Below, piece after piece: positions 1-11,439 of a stretch of 64,000 bases of DNA (positions are counted from its first letter, which is position 1; each line of letters opens with the position of its first letter). The notes beneath the pieces were generated by a model that saw only the letters and a list, made by a program, of their open reading frames with translations, did no database searches and was not told the DNA's origin. Source of the stretch: Theropithecus gelada. Lineage: Eukaryota; Chordata; Mammalia; Primates; Cercopithecidae. The translations under genes were made by a program, and so were the position numbers. The DNA lies in contig NC_037681.1 of NCBI RefSeq assembly GCF_003255815.1, positions 73,247,730-73,311,729 of the forward strand, given 5' to 3'.

Positions 1-1630
1 AGAATAGTCAACACAGAATACATATAGTGTAAACATCCTTTAGGAATGAAGACAAAGTACAGACATCCTCATTCTTAAATAAAAAAAACTAAGAGAAGTT
101 TTCACCAGCAGATGTAAGCCAAAAGAATGTTAAAAGAAGTTATTTTGGCAAAAGGAAGTGATAGCACAGGGAAACTTGGAACATGGGGGATGCAGGAAAA
201 GCAACAGAGATGCTAAATATTTCAGTAGATAAATAAGCCCATTTCTCTCCTTTTTAATTCTTTAAAATAAACATTACAGTAGAAAACAAAAAGTACTGCT
301 TTGTGTACTGGGATATCCAATGTAAGTAGATGTAATTTATGACAACTAAAACTTAAAGGGGGTGGTGAGGTAAAAAGAAACATGATTTTAAGGTATCTAC
401 ATTCCATTTGAAATGATAAAATATTCACCCTAAGTAGACTGCGAAAAGTATACATGTTGTAATCCCTTGAACAATCCCCTCAAAAATAAAATTACATTCA
501 AAAATCTAATAGATAAACAATACACACATAAAAAGTTACTTTTATGGCATGTTACTATAATTTCATTGTAAATCAATGCATGTGTACTCACACATACAAA
601 GACGTTTTGTGCCCTAAGGAAATTTAAGGTAGAGGAAAATGATCTGTGTCTTGAATGTGGTTGTAGTACATGGGTTAGAATTAAAAACTCATCAAAGTGT
701 TTGCTCAAATGGGTCTTTTTATTATATTCTAATTATACTTCTATAAATTTGATGTTATAATAAAAGCAAAACAGTGTGTACCTTGATAAAGATAGCTGCT
801 GCTCTAAACAGGGCTTATTAGATTCAGATATGTGAAAAATAATATCTAAAATTATTCTCATTTCTGATCTTCTTTCTTGTTCAAATTTTAGGTATAATTT
901 CAGTTATAGATACATTATATTTATCTGAGAAGAACTGTGACTAAGGGCTAGTATGCAAAAATTTCCAGAATGACAGAAGAGGATTGGTAGCATTCTTTGA
1001 GCTTAGCAAAGGGAACTAAAATAATAACATTCAATTCAGCCAAACATATTCCATGTGCTTAAAAATTGAAGATTTTGTACCATTAATTAAAGGTGATGAC
1101 AAAGAATAAAAAAAATTTTTTTAATTTTTACTGCATTTTATTCTGTTTCTTACTACAGAATCTCCAGGACTGAAGACAGCCTATTTGTTGAGTATTTTCT
1201 GAAAGAAAAAAAAAAAAAAAAAATGCTCTTTCCTAATGCTATAATGCATAATGCAAGGGATGGAGTTTAATTTGGCTTTCTTTTACTCTCATCTGCTACA
1301 AAAGAATTCCACAATATTAGCAAATGAATAATTATTTAATGTAAATGTACACACTGTCCTCAGAGTGATGTTGACACTTTCATGCACTGTGAATTTCCAT
1401 GGGTATTAAACTTTCTTACTGGTTTTTCTTAACTGACAAAGCCTCTTCATCCATCAGGTTACTAAGAAAAAACTATTGCTTGTTTTTAAATTTTAAGAAT
1501 AATGAATGAAATGAAGTTGTTGTGGGAGAAGACACCTCACCCCACCACACCCCACAAAAATATTTGTATCTTTCTTTAACACTTAGTTTCTGAACATCAG
1601 TAAAACAGAATGACATATGAAGAGTGAAAT
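1..1630. other. AT-rich noncoding stretch, no gene seen
   Basis: I see no gene and no repeat family I can name. The sequence is AT-rich, with a poly(A) run near 1204-1222. Short open frames on the minus strand (222-708) have no recognisable domain and are typical of chance frames in AT-rich DNA. Confidence 0.6.
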
Positions 1631-1640
1631 ACTTTTACTT

Positions 1641-1938
1641 TTTTTTTTTTTTTTTTGAGACGGAGTCTTGCTTTGTCACCCAGGCTGGAGCGCAGTGGCG
1701 TGATCTTGGCTCACTGCAAGCTCCGCCTCCTAGGTTCACGCCATTCTCCTGCCTCAGCCTCCCCAGTAGCTGGAATTACAGGTGCCCACCGCCACGCCCG
1801 GCTAATTTTTTTGTATTTTTAGTAGAGACGGGGTTTCACCGTGTTAGCCAGGATGGTCTCGAACTCCTGACCTCGTGATCCACCTGCCTCAGCCTCCTAA
1901 AGTGCTGGGATTACAGGAGTGAGCCACCATGCCCGGCT
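1641..1938 (-). mobile_element. AluY-type SINE
   Basis: This is a full-length Alu in reverse orientation. It opens with the poly(T) tail, runs through the right and left arms, and ends at 'catgcccggct'. Young-Alu markers include 'gttagccaggatggtctcg' and 'acctcgtgatccac'. It is flanked by an imperfect target duplication, 'acttttactt' at 1631-1640 and 'cttttacttt' at about 1943-1952. The 84-residue open frame at 1624-1878 is Alu translation, not a gene. Confidence 0.95.
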
Positions 1939-1952
1939 ATTTCTTTTACTTT

Positions 1953-2837
1953 AAATGCTAAATTAAAGGTCACAGCTTAGTTGTGAGAACTAAATAGACA
2001 CCTAACACTGAACCCAAGCATTAGACAAACTTACCCACCCAGTCTCTCTCATGGTCAGAGGTAGCAGAAAGCAGGAAGTACCTCTGGAAAAGCTGAACAA
2101 CTTGTGTGCTTAGTAGGCAGCTTACTTCATTTCTAAGAGGAAGAAGTGATAGATCTAAGCAAGCAAGTTTATGTTTTTCTTCTTTCCAATTTTACCAGCA
2201 TATGTCACTCCCCTGCCCTGGGTTGAAGTGAGTAAAAGGACAAACAGATTCATTTACAGGGAGAAAAAAGAGTGAGAATTAAGTATTCCCCCATAAAATT
2301 CCTTCCTACTTTTATTCAAAACCCATTAAGCTTTTTCAGAAATCCTGTAGTCAAGCAAGAATATGGCTGTCCTCTTTGGAAGATGGAATCAGTGGTCCAT
2401 CAGGAAAATCCTACCAGACCTTCTTAGGCTGCATGTCCATTACCAACCACTGCTTTTTGGGAATCATCCGGGAACGACTGGTAGTCACTTTAGATTTCGC
2501 TAAAATGGATGGCAACAATGTATTACCTAAATCAGCTCCAAAGCCTCTCTGTACCGAAGAGTAAAAATCTATTTCCTAATCAATTTGCCATCCCAAATTA
2601 CAACCAACCATATTATCCATATAGCATTCCAGAAATTCACAATGGCATTAAAACATTCTAATAATAAAAATGCCCACAATAGTAAAGACAACCAATTCGA
2701 GGAAGGAAACACTCTCTGCTTATCAAATTCCAAGAGAAAATGGTTAAGTCCTCTTGCAAGATAATGCCCCAAAATTCAAATGCCAATTGGACTCCAATTA
2801 ATTTGCCCTCTTGATTTAAAAGTCCATATCCTCAATA
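1953..2837. other. unassigned noncoding interval
   Basis: No family is recognised. A 62-codon plus-strand frame at 2376-2564 and a 67-codon minus-strand frame at 2569-2772 have no domain I know. The base composition of 2364-2580 is less AT-rich than its surroundings, so a decayed retrocopy is possible but unsupported. Confidence 0.4.
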
Positions 2838-2869
2838 TTTATTTATTTATTCATTTATTTATTTATTTA
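2838..2869. repeat. (TTTA)n microsatellite, Alu tail
   Basis: The tract is TTTA repeats with one TTCA variant. It directly precedes an antisense Alu, so it grew from that Alu's A-rich tail. Confidence 0.9.
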
Positions 2870-3153
2870 GACAGAGTCACTTGCTCTGTCACCCAGGCTA
2901 GACTGCAATGGCACGATCTAGGTTCACTGCAACCTCTGCCTCCCAGGTTCAAGTGATTCTCCTGTCTCGGCCTCCTGAATAGCTGGGGCTACAGACGCGC
3001 ATCACCACACCCAGCTAATTTTTTGTATGTTTAGTAGAGATGGGGTTTCACTATATTGGTCAGGCTAGTCTCGAACGCCTGAACTCAAGTGATCCGCCTG
3101 TCTCGGCCTCCCAAAGTGCTGGGATTACAGGCATGAGCCACTGCGCCCCGGTC
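2870..3153 (-). mobile_element. AluS-type SINE
   Basis: A full-length antisense Alu, from 'acagagtcacttgctctg' to 'gagccactgcgcccc'. The S-type signature 'aactcaagtgatccgcc' and many scattered substitutions suggest an older copy than the AluY elements in this window. Confidence 0.93.
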
Positions 3154-3552
3154 CCAAGTCCTCAAATTTTTAAGTTAAAGACCAAACATCTTTTTTAGCA
3201 AAATCTTGGTGGTGTGGAATTCAGTTTTTTAAAATAGTCTCAGAAAGGGAGATAGTTTCTTTGGGATAAGAAATTGCAATACCAAGTCTGATATATTCCA
3301 TTTTGAAACATCCCAGAGATAGGACATGCATGACTATTAAGCACTGGCCTCACAACCCTCAAAGTGGGAAACAAAGCCAATAACCAGGCCCCAGAGCCAT
3401 TATGTCAGGCAACACCGTGCTCTTGGTACTTAGTGCTGAAAAGGCCACAGTAAAGGCTGATGAGGCTTTGATGGCTTCAGCCTTGCCAAGATAGGTCAAT
3501 GTCCACATATCTAGAATCCCCAACTGAAGAACGTAAAAAGGAGTGGAGAGGT
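3154..3552. other. noncoding interval upstream of the ferritin pseudogene
   Basis: No recognised repeat or gene. The interval separates an AluS copy from the 5' edge of the ferritin retrocopy. Confidence 0.45.
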
Positions 3553-4311
3553 CAGACGTTCCTGGCAGAGAGAGGCCGGGTGTCCTGCTTCTTATAGCTT
3601 GGGCGGAATGGGCACTCAGAGCCAGCCTCCCACAAACTCGCAGAGCCCCGCAGGGGACCGGCCACCGCCGCCATTATCGTCCTCGTCTGCGCCAGGGCTC
3701 GGCTCCGTGGCGCCACCAACCGCCGGTCCGCAGGAGCCTTCCTTCTGCTTGTCCGTGACCTACTACTTTGACCACGACGCGGTGACTTGGAGGAACTTTC
3801 CCAAGTATTTTCTTCACCAGTATCATGAGGAAAGGAAACAAGCTGAGAAACCCATAAAGCTACGGAACAGGGCGCTGGGACACGGAGGACGCCCAGCGCC
3901 CGGCCTGGCCGGGTGGGAGAAATGCAGAGCCGCTCACACTTGGAAAACGGTGTGAACCCATCACTACGGCAACTGCGCAGACTGGCCGCAGCCAAAAACA
4001 ACACTCATATGAGTGCCCTCTTTGAGATTCACGACCTGAAGGAATAGGGAGGTGCCAAGAATTGGGTGCGCGAGACGGAAGTGCCCCTCCCTGCCCCGTT
4101 GGGGTGGTCCTCCTAGTCCCCCTTCCCTGTCCTCGCCCCGCCCCAGCTGGGCCAAGTGTCTGTGACATGTGCATCCCAGGAGACAGCGATGACTTAGAGC
4201 TAAGCCTAGATTGGCTTCCCCATGGCCATGGGGCCGATACATATTTACCCTGTTAGTTGTACCAATCGACTGTCATTTGTACCATTCCTTCAAATGGAAT
4301 AATTTGGTACC
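3553..4311 (+). pseudogene. FTH1P: processed pseudogene of ferritin heavy chain (FTH1), with 5' and 3' UTR
   Basis: This is an intronless retrocopy of ferritin heavy chain mRNA; the parent gene makes the ferroxidase subunit of the cytosolic iron-storage cage. Sense-strand landmarks run in mRNA order. The 5' UTR begins at 'cagacgttc' (3553) and includes the iron-responsive-element flanks near 3582-3606. The start codon is ATT instead of ATG (3673-3675). The motif YYFDHDAV and then KYFLHQYHEER follow at about 3760-3840. A frameshift precedes a stretch matching the ferritin helix around HLEN-VN-SL (3925-4040), which ends in an in-frame TAG (4045-4047). The 3' end matches 'gacagcgatgac' near the original C-terminus, the stop at 4201-4203, and the 3' UTR end 'ttccttcaaatgg-aa-aatttggtaccc' at about 4287-4311. 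The polyadenylation signal is degraded and no poly(A) tail remains. It cannot encode ferritin. The exact FTH1P number cannot be told from sequence alone. Confidence 0.9.
3582..3606 (+). promoter_or_regulatory. decayed iron-responsive element of the ferritin retrocopy
   Basis: The stem flanks of the ferritin 5' UTR IRE are still visible as 'tcctgcttc' and 'agcttgggcgga'. The conserved CAGUGN apical loop is not: the intervening bases read 'ttat'. In functional genes this hairpin binds IRP1/IRP2 to block translation when iron is low. This copy should not bind. Confidence 0.75.
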
Positions 4312-4458
4312 CTTCCCTGTCAAAGATAAAATGAATTGAGAAAAATATCCCAGGATGGAATTCATTTTGCAGCTATGTATATATAATAGTTGGGGGAACA
4401 AGAAGGACGGGAGAACCTTTCTCTCCCATCCAGTCTGTATGTTTTAAATATCTTTTTT

Positions 4459-4743
4459 CTTTTTTTTGGAGGTGAAGTCTCGCTCTTGTCCCCCAGGCTG
4501 TAGGGCAATGACATGATCTCGGCTCACTGCAACCTCCACCTCCCGGGTTCAAGCTATTCTTCTGCCTCAGCCTCCCGAGTAGCTGAGATTACAGGCACCT
4601 GCCACCACACTCAGCTAATTTTTGTATTTTTAGTAGAGATGGGGTTTCACCATGTTGGCCAGGCTGGTCTCGAACTCCTGACCTCGAGTAATCCACCTGC
4701 CTCAGCCTCCCAAAATGTTGGGATTACAGGCATGAGCCACGGT
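4459..4743 (-). mobile_element. AluS-type SINE
   Basis: Antisense full-length Alu from the T-rich tail through 'gtattttagtagagatggg'-like sequence to 'caggcatgagccacgg'. Several substitutions mark it as an S-type copy. The frames at 4513-4773 (+) and 4647-4904 (-) are Alu translations. Confidence 0.93.
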
Positions 4744-4825
4744 AACTGTACATTTCCTCTTAGAGGCACATGATTTTTGAATCCCGGTACTTGAATACAA
4801 ACTCTGTTAACATGCTGAGGGTTTT

Positions 4826-4881
4826 GTTTGTTTGTTTGTTTTTCCCTCTTTCTTTTCTGTTTTTGTTTGTTTGTTTGTTTT
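4826..4881. repeat. (TTTG)n microsatellite, interrupted
   Basis: Two TTTG blocks are separated by a pyrimidine-rich spacer of about 25 bases. Confidence 0.85.
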
Positions 4882-5019
4882 CTTTCATTTACAGTGCCTG
4901 TCATTACTTCTTGTGATAGATTCTTTGGTCTAAGGCTTTCTCACCTCATTTGACTTCACTGCAAATCATGCTTAGCAAATTATAGACATTGCTATTGTTG
5001 CTTCTGAAGCTTGTGCCTA

Positions 5020-5195
5020 GGAAAACGGTTCTCAAGTATGGGCTCTAGACAAGAATATAAGCATTACCAGGATTTGATAGAAATGCAAATTATTGGACTT
5101 GCATCTGAATCTTTGGAGACAGGCCTATTAATAGGTAAGTTAACAAGCCTGCTGGATAATTCTGATGCATGTTCAAGTTTGAGAATTATTACCCA
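5020..5195 (+). mobile_element. MER5A/B-like hAT-Charlie DNA transposon fossil
   Basis: Both ends fit the MER5 pattern: 'ggttctcaagtatggg' near the start, 'gatagaaatgcaaatt' in the middle and 'gataattctgatgcatg' followed by 'agtttgagaattatt' at the end. The termini form degenerate inverted repeats. It is a non-autonomous element with no coding capacity. Confidence 0.8.
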
Positions 5196-5435
5196 CCTCT
5201 AAGAGCTGACAAAACTGTTTTTCTGTGAAAAGCCAGTGGACATTATGGTCTTTGTCACAACTATGAACCTCTGCCTCTGTGGAGAGAAAGTGGACTTAGA
5301 CAAATGGCTGTAGCTGTGTTCTAAGAAAGTTTTATTTACTAAAATAACTGGTTTGCTGATCCCCACCCTAGAGGATTAGAATACAATAATACTTTTGCCC
5401 ACGTCCCTCAAGACAGTCTTTCTTCCACTTTTCAA
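5196..5435. other. short unassigned spacer
   Basis: No gene or named repeat recognised between the MER5-like fossil and the nested Alu pair. Confidence 0.4.
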
Positions 5436-5450
5436 TCAATTCCGTATACT

Positions 5451-6055
5451 TTTTTTTTTTTTTTTTTGAGATGGAGTTTCACTCTTGTCACCCAACTGGA
5501 GTTCAATCACTGCAACCTCTGCCTCCTGGGTTCAAGCAATTCTCATGCCTCAGCCTCTCAAGCAGCTGGGATTACAGGCCTGTGTCACTATGCCCGGATA
5601 ATTTTTCTTTCTTTTTTGTTTTTTTTTTTTGTTTTTTTTTTTGAGATGGAGTCTCACTGTGTTGCCCAGGCTGGAGTGCAGTGGTGCAATCTCGGCTCAC
5701 TGCAACCTCTGCCTCCCGGGTTCACGCCATTCTCCTGCCTCAGCCTCCCGAGTAGCTGGGACTACGGGCACCTGCCATCACGCCTAATTTTTGTTGTATT
5801 TTTAGTACAGATGGGGCTTCACTGTGTTAGCCAGGATAGTCTCGATCTTCTGACCTTGTAATCCGCCTAACCCAGCCTCCTAAAGTGCTGGGATTACAGG
5901 CGTGAGCCACCACGCCTGGCCAATTTTTCTATTTTTAATAAAGATAGGGTTTCACCATGTTGGTCAGGCTGGTCTCAAACTCCTGACATCAGGTGATCCA
6001 CCCTCCCCAGCCTCCCAGAGTGCTGGAATTACAGGCGTGAGCCACCATGCCTGGC
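5451..6055 (-). mobile_element. AluS-type SINE split by a second Alu
   Basis: The outer element is in two parts, 5451-5608 and about 5922-6055. The second part continues the first after the inner Alu. A long target duplication, 'tcaattccgtatactttt' at 5436-5453 and 'tcaattccatatactttt' at 6056-6073, brackets the whole unit with one mismatch, proving that the two halves are one insertion. Confidence 0.93.
5609..5921 (-). mobile_element. AluY-like SINE inserted in the outer Alu
   Basis: A complete antisense Alu with a T-rich tail, the 'ttcacgccattctcc' young marker and the end 'cacgcctggcc'. The duplicated target 'aatttttct' lies at 5600-5608 and 5922-5930. It is younger than its host Alu. Confidence 0.92.
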
Positions 6056-6073
6056 TCAATTCCATATACTTTT

Positions 6074-7364
6074 GAAACATGCTCTCTCAGGGCACAAGCA
6101 TGCCACCAAGAGTAACTCAACCATCTTGAAATATTTCCACTAGTTCTTTAAGAATTACTCATTCTCATTCACGAAAGAGCTACATTAGAGATAATTCTTT
6201 CATCAGTTTCTCTTCAGCTCTGAATATGTGACAGAATTTGGAACAGTCATCTGGCAATGCCTAACTATGCCTGGTACTAAGACTTTAAACTAGATTCTGT
6301 GAATGGTAAATCATAGAACTATGTGATCTTGGCTCTTTTAATGTGTAAATGCAGCAAATATTTTATGCCTATCAATACAAAGGAAGCATATATTCTCTTT
6401 TTCCTATCGTACAATCTTTGCCACAGAAATATCTGTTAGCAAAACCTCAGTTTATGAATTAAGCTTTGGTCACATACAACTGTTAGAAGTTCATCCAGGC
6501 TCTCTATACTGCAGCTAAGAAGCTTTGTGATTCCTGTGCACCTTTGCTGAGGCCACCCATCTGAGTCATGTACCTCTGCTGGCGCCCTCTTGCTTTTCCC
6601 AGACTCTTTGGTGTCCTTGCCTAAGGCCTGGGCAGCCTTATAAAATTGGGCTGGCCTTATTTTAGCCTGCACTGTGAAGCAGCTAAAGTTGTAGCAGCTA
6701 AAGATTGGTCATTGACTATAAGTCTCTAAAAAACCTCCAATGTCAGAAAACCATGGTGACACATAAAAGTCCAGTGTCCAAAGATAGAGCTGTGATCCCA
6801 TCAAAATCTTCCTAATGTACTCTTTTTCGCTTCAGAATTTTACTCCTTTCTAAATATTCACTTCCTGTAGCCAATGTACCAAATATTGAGGCCCCTCAGA
6901 AGATTTAATAAATAGCTCCCTTCTTCCATACCCAATTTCTAAATGCATTGAAAACTAATATAGAGGCTGTCAACTTTATTGCTTATAAATTATGAGTGAG
7001 AAAAAATAGCTTGGGTATAAGGACCTAATGGGCTTTCTAACACGGAACCCCAGAATTGACTGGAATTACACAGTTTTGATACCTAAAGACCTTCCTATCC
7101 TTACACTAGTTTGCTGCAGAAATAGAGCCTCATCCTGTTTGGGCAGCAGGGTATGTGCTGCCTCTGGAAAGCTCCTTTAAAAAGATAACTGCTGAGTTAA
7201 GTATGGCCTGTCTATTCTTCTCAAAATTATCCAACAACTAAATCACTTCTTGCCTTTGGGGTATAGTGAGTAAAACAGCAGAGAGTACAAAGGCATAGTA
7301 TCAGTTGAGCTTCTTATACCTGGAAAAATATATATTGGGTACAGAAAGTAATTATACCATTTAA
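6074..7364. other. noncoding interval, no named repeat
   Basis: No family recognised. The minus-strand 78-codon frame at 6436-6672 is the longest here. It has no motif I know and no supporting context. Confidence 0.45.
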
Positions 7365-8700
7365 CAGACTATTGACCATTTGTAAATTTTGCCATGTGAA
7401 TGGTCTGTTCAAGTCCTCGGCTCACTATAATTAGATTATTTGTCTTCCTATTGTTGATTTATAGCAATCATTTATATATTCTGCAAATGAGTTATTTGTC
7501 AATTCTATTTAAGAAACATTTTCTTAACCACACATTATAAAAAATTATCCTGTTTTCTTCCATACTCTTACTATTTTTAATTTATTCATTTGGGTCATTC
7601 ATTTTTCTTATATTAATTTTTGTGCCTGGTGCAAAGTAGATGTCATATGAATACAGACGTGCAGTTGTTCCAGAATCATTTGTTGAAGAATTTCCCTTTC
7701 CTTTCCCCATATAACCACTTTTACACCTTTTTCAAAAATCAATGGACTGAATATGTGTGATTTTATAAATTATTCCTTTTATCCATTTGTCTATTCTTGT
7801 ATTAATAACAATCCTAATTAGTGTTAATTTGTAAGTCCTGAAATCAACTAATGTAGATACTCTGACTTGGATTTTTATTTTCAAACTTGTTTTGTTTTTT
7901 CAAGTCCTTTGCATTTCCATATACATTTTAGAATCAGCTTATCAATTTCTATCAACATGTTCCAGGAATCTTAATGGGATTGAATAATATCTGTAAATCT
8001 GGGGGAAAAATGACTTTTAAACAATTTTGAAAATTACAAACTATAAACATGGGATGTATTTCCATTTGTTTAGGTCTTATTTAATTTCTCTTGGAAGCAG
8101 TGTTTTGTAGTTTTCATTGTAGAAATTTGAAAACCTCACATTAAATTTATCTACACATTTTGTTATTTTACTATGCTGGTATAAATCATATCTATTTCAT
8201 CACTTTAACCATTTGTTACTCATATATAAAATTCAATTGATCTTTGTTATTGGCATTTCTTCCATTAATTTATGAAATGTACTTATTAGTTCTAGTACTT
8301 TTTGGCAAATTACTTAAGATTTTTCACACAATCATGCTGTCTACATATAAAATTGGTTTCAATTTTCCCCTTCTAATCTCTATGACTTTTATTTACTTTA
8401 CTTGAATTGTACCTTTAGCACACTGAGGAATAAAAGTGATGAGAGTGTGCAAATCTTGCACATTTCCAAATGTATCAACTTTAGAGAAAAGACTTAAGTT
8501 TTCCACCATTAATTTTGATATTAGCTCCAAGTTTTCCATAAATACCATATTTCATTTTGTGGAGATTCACTTTCATTTCCAATTTGCTAGGAGTACATAT
8601 CATAAATGTTAATTTTTTAAATGCTTATTTTGCTTCTATGAAGATACACTTTTTAAAAAATGTTGAATAAATACTTCTGTTAGAATAGATGTGAGGAAAA
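7365..8700 (-). mobile_element. old L1 (L1M-type) ORF2/3' fragment
   Basis: The plus strand is the reverse complement of L1 ORF2. Order-preserving landmarks include 'gttgttccagaatcatttg', 'caaaaatcaatggactgaa', 'tgcatttccatatacattt', 'agaatcagcttatcaattt', 'gggatgtatttccatttg', 'tgttttgtagttttcattg' and 'tttccaccattaattttga'. These encode the reverse-transcriptase and C-terminal part in the parent element. High divergence, many indels and no open frame mark it as ancient and dead. No Alu or ERV interrupts it. Confidence 0.88.
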
Positions 8701-9365
8701 CAAACTCAGCTTTAGTATTGTCTGTCATATTTCATTAGGTTTTATTTATCCAAATTGAATTTGGAGACCTCTTACATTTAAGTGGAACAGGATTGATAAA
8801 TTAAAAGTCTTATTCTTGGTAGAATAGCTAAACAAAATTAGAATGAATAAAGCAAAATAGTGAAGTATTTACAACATTTTCAATGGAACAAGCGACTAAT
8901 CTTTTAAACAGCCTGTATTGTCAATTTCAAATTGGATTCACCAATGGTCATTCATTCCTTTATTCATGTTTTTATTTACAAAAAAATCTATCAAGTACTT
9001 ATTACACTTTAGTAATAAATAAATGTGCATATATATAAAGAAAAGATTGCTGGAATGTTTATCAAAACGATAACTGTAGTTATCACTGGGTATTGTGAGT
9101 AGGCCTGGCTTATTTCCTTCCCTAAATAACTGTATTTAATGAAATATCTTCAAAAGTAATATTTTATTTTTATAAATTGAAAAAAAGTTATTTTTTTAAA
9201 TCATTCTGAGATGAAAACAGTATAACCTCTCAATCTCAACATCAGTTACCTAAGACCCGAATTCATATGGTAGAGACTGCCTAAATGCCATGTACAGACA
9301 CAGCCTCTGTAGTCCCTAGTTTACTGTGATCCAGAACAACATTCATCATGTTTATGCTAGATATC
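8701..9365. other. unassigned AT-rich interval
   Basis: Nothing recognisable. It may hold the unaligned remainder of the neighbouring L1, but I see no landmark for this. Confidence 0.4.
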
Positions 9366-9735
9366 TGATATTGTTTGGCTGTGTCCTCCCACCCAAATTG
9401 CATCTTCAATTGTAATTCCCATAACCCCCATGTGTCATAGGAGGGAACTGGTGGGAGGTAATTGAATCACGGGGGCAGTTGTCCCCTATGGGCTGCTGTT
9501 CTCATGATAGTGAGTGAATCTCACAAGATCTGATGGCTTTATAAAGCGCAGTTCCCCTGCACATGATCTCTTGCCAGCTGCCATGTAAGATGTGCCTTTG
9601 CTCCTCCTTCGCCTTCTACCCTGATTGTGAGGCCTCCCCAGTCATGTGAAACTTGAGTCCATTAAACCTCTTTTTCTTTATAAATTACCCAGTGTTGGGT
9701 ATTTTCTTCATAACAGTATGAAAATGGACTAATAA
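9366..9735 (+). mobile_element. MaLR solo LTR (MST/THE1 type)
   Basis: A single sense-strand LTR of about 370 bp. It opens with 'tgatattgtttggctgtg', has 'tgggaggtaattgaatcac' and 'ccatgtaagatgtgcctt', and ends with 'tgaaaatggactaata'. The polyadenylation zone 'ccattaaacctctttttc' lies near the end. No internal region adjoins it, so it is a solo LTR left by recombination between two LTRs. Confidence 0.92.
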
Positions 9736-10080
9736 AATAGACACAACAACTTCTTCCTCCTTATTCCATTATACCTGGTAGTACATTAAATGTTTAGCAA
9801 TGATGAAAACAGGACAAAGGGAATGGAGATCTATTTCTAATGCCCAAGCACAGGTTCAATGCATACTTATCCTCAAGTGCATCTGATTTTATATACTTTT
9901 AAGCCAAACAGACTTTCAGTAGGGAAAGTCATAATGTCCCTTTATTCATGCCTGATTTTTCTAAACTGATTGTATCTATTCCTTAGAGTCCTGCTCATTA
10001 TTAACTCAGACCATTGGATCTATGAAGGTACCAGAGGCATCAAGAATATAGGAGAGGCATTCTTTCCTTCAATAAGGACT
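9736..10080. other. unassigned interval
   Basis: No recognised gene or repeat in this stretch. Confidence 0.4.
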
Positions 10081-10860
10081 TAATGTCTTCCTGGAAATAT
10101 TCTAAGTATTGAGAATATACAAATGAACAGCACAGAGAAGACTCCTGCTTCCATAGAGTTTCTATTCTAGTGAAAAGGGGAGATAGAAAATAAAGGAATA
10201 GGCCAGGCACAGTGGCTCATGCCTATAATCCCAGCACTTTGGGAGGCCGAGGTGGGCAGATCACGTGAGGTCAGGAGTTCAACACTAGCCTGGCCAACAT
10301 GGTGAAACCCCATCACTACTAAAAATACAAAAATTAGCTGGGCTTGGTGGGACATGCCTGTAATCTCAGCTATTTGGGAGGCGGAGGCATGAGAATCACC
10401 TGAACCCAGGAGGCAGAAGTTGCAGTGAGCCAAGATTGCACCACTACACTCCAGCCTGGGCAACAGAGCGAGACTCCATCTCAAAACAAAACAAAACAAA
10501 ACAAAACAAAAAACAACAACAAAAAAAAAACATCATAAAGGAATAGATTGTAATTCATTATGCATAAAAAAAGAAGACAAACAAACAAACCAGATACTAT
10601 TAAAGTACTGTCCACTCTAGAAGTGCTGATCAGAAAAGGCCTGAGTAGTGACATTTAAGCTAAATAAGAAAGTCAGGCATGAAAAAATCTAGGTGACAGC
10701 ATTCCAGGCATAAGGAACATAAGCACATAAGCACTAGGACAGACAAGAGCTCACTGTGTCAAGACATAGAAAGAAGGCTGGTGAGACTGAAATACAATGG
10801 ACACGGAAATGTGGTTTAAGAGATAGACAAGGGTGGTCCCTGTATGATTTCCAAAATTAC
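10081..10860 (+). mobile_element. ancient LINE-like (possibly L2) repeat split by an Alu
   Basis: The parts 10081-10190 and 10560-10860 fit one old interspersed repeat. The first has 'gagaatatacaaatgaacag' and 'agagtttctattctagtg'. The second has 'gtgacatttaagctaaat' followed by 'gcattccaggcataaggaac'. I associate this series with an L2-class repeat but cannot confirm the name without a library search. Confidence 0.45.
10201..10530 (+). mobile_element. AluS-type SINE with (AAAAC)n tail
   Basis: Sense full-length Alu starting 'ggccaggcacagtggctca', with the tail expanded into AAAAC repeats. The target duplication 'ataaaggaata' is at 10190-10200 and 10535-10545, exact. It interrupts the older LINE-like repeat. 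Confidence 0.95.
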
Positions 10861-10947
10861 TACAGATCATGACAAACTATTCAGTTTCCTTTATAGCTTT
10901 TTAGTTTCTTTACAGAAATGACCTCACTCATACCTTATAAATGTGTT

Positions 10948-11254
10948 TCTTTTTTTTTTTTTTTTTTGAGACGTAGTCTCGCTCTGTCGCCCAGACTGGA
11001 GTGCAGTGGCTGGATCTCAGCTCACCGCAAGCTCTGCCTCCCGGGTTTACGCCATTCTCCTGTCTCAGCCTCCCGAGTAGCTGGGACTACAGGCGCTCGC
11101 CACCTTGTCCGGCTAGTTTTTTTTTTTGTATTTTTTAGTAGAGACGGGGTTTCACCGGGTTAGCCAGGATGGTCTCCATCTCCTGACCTCGTGATCTGCC
11201 CGCCTCGGCCTCCCAAAGTGCTGGGATTACAGGCTTGAGTCACCGCGCCCGGCC
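10948..11254 (-). mobile_element. AluY SINE, cercopithecoid-type variant
   Basis: Young antisense Alu with long poly(T) and 'ggtctccatctcctgacc'. On the element's sense strand its right arm reads 'gagatccagccactgcac', a variant of the 'gatccggccactgcac' form typical of Old World monkey AluY. Target duplication 'tataaatgtgtt' is at 10936-10947 and 11255-11266, exact. Confidence 0.95.
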
Positions 11255-11439
11255 TATAAATGTGTTCCATAACACTAATTGTGGGAATAATTATCCAGCA
11301 GTACAAAAAAATGACAGATGGTTGTATCCATTCTGCAGTAACTTACAATAGAAGAGCAAATGATATTTGAGATTCCAAATGTTTGTTTCATTTCCCCCTG
11401 CTCTCAATTTTATACTGTTGTATGTCTTCTCTACTGGTT

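Noticed and set aside
2376..2564. 62-codon frame considered as a retrocopy of a host gene
   Set aside because: I could not match it to any protein family or find a poly(A) tail or target duplication, so I left it unassigned.
3552..4004. 150-codon minus-strand frame opposite the ferritin pseudogene
   Set aside because: It is the antisense of a GC-rich retrocopy. Long antisense frames are expected in such sequence and it has no domain.
5466..5861. 131-codon plus-strand frame
   Set aside because: It runs across the nested Alu pair and reads typical Alu protein translation. Not a gene.
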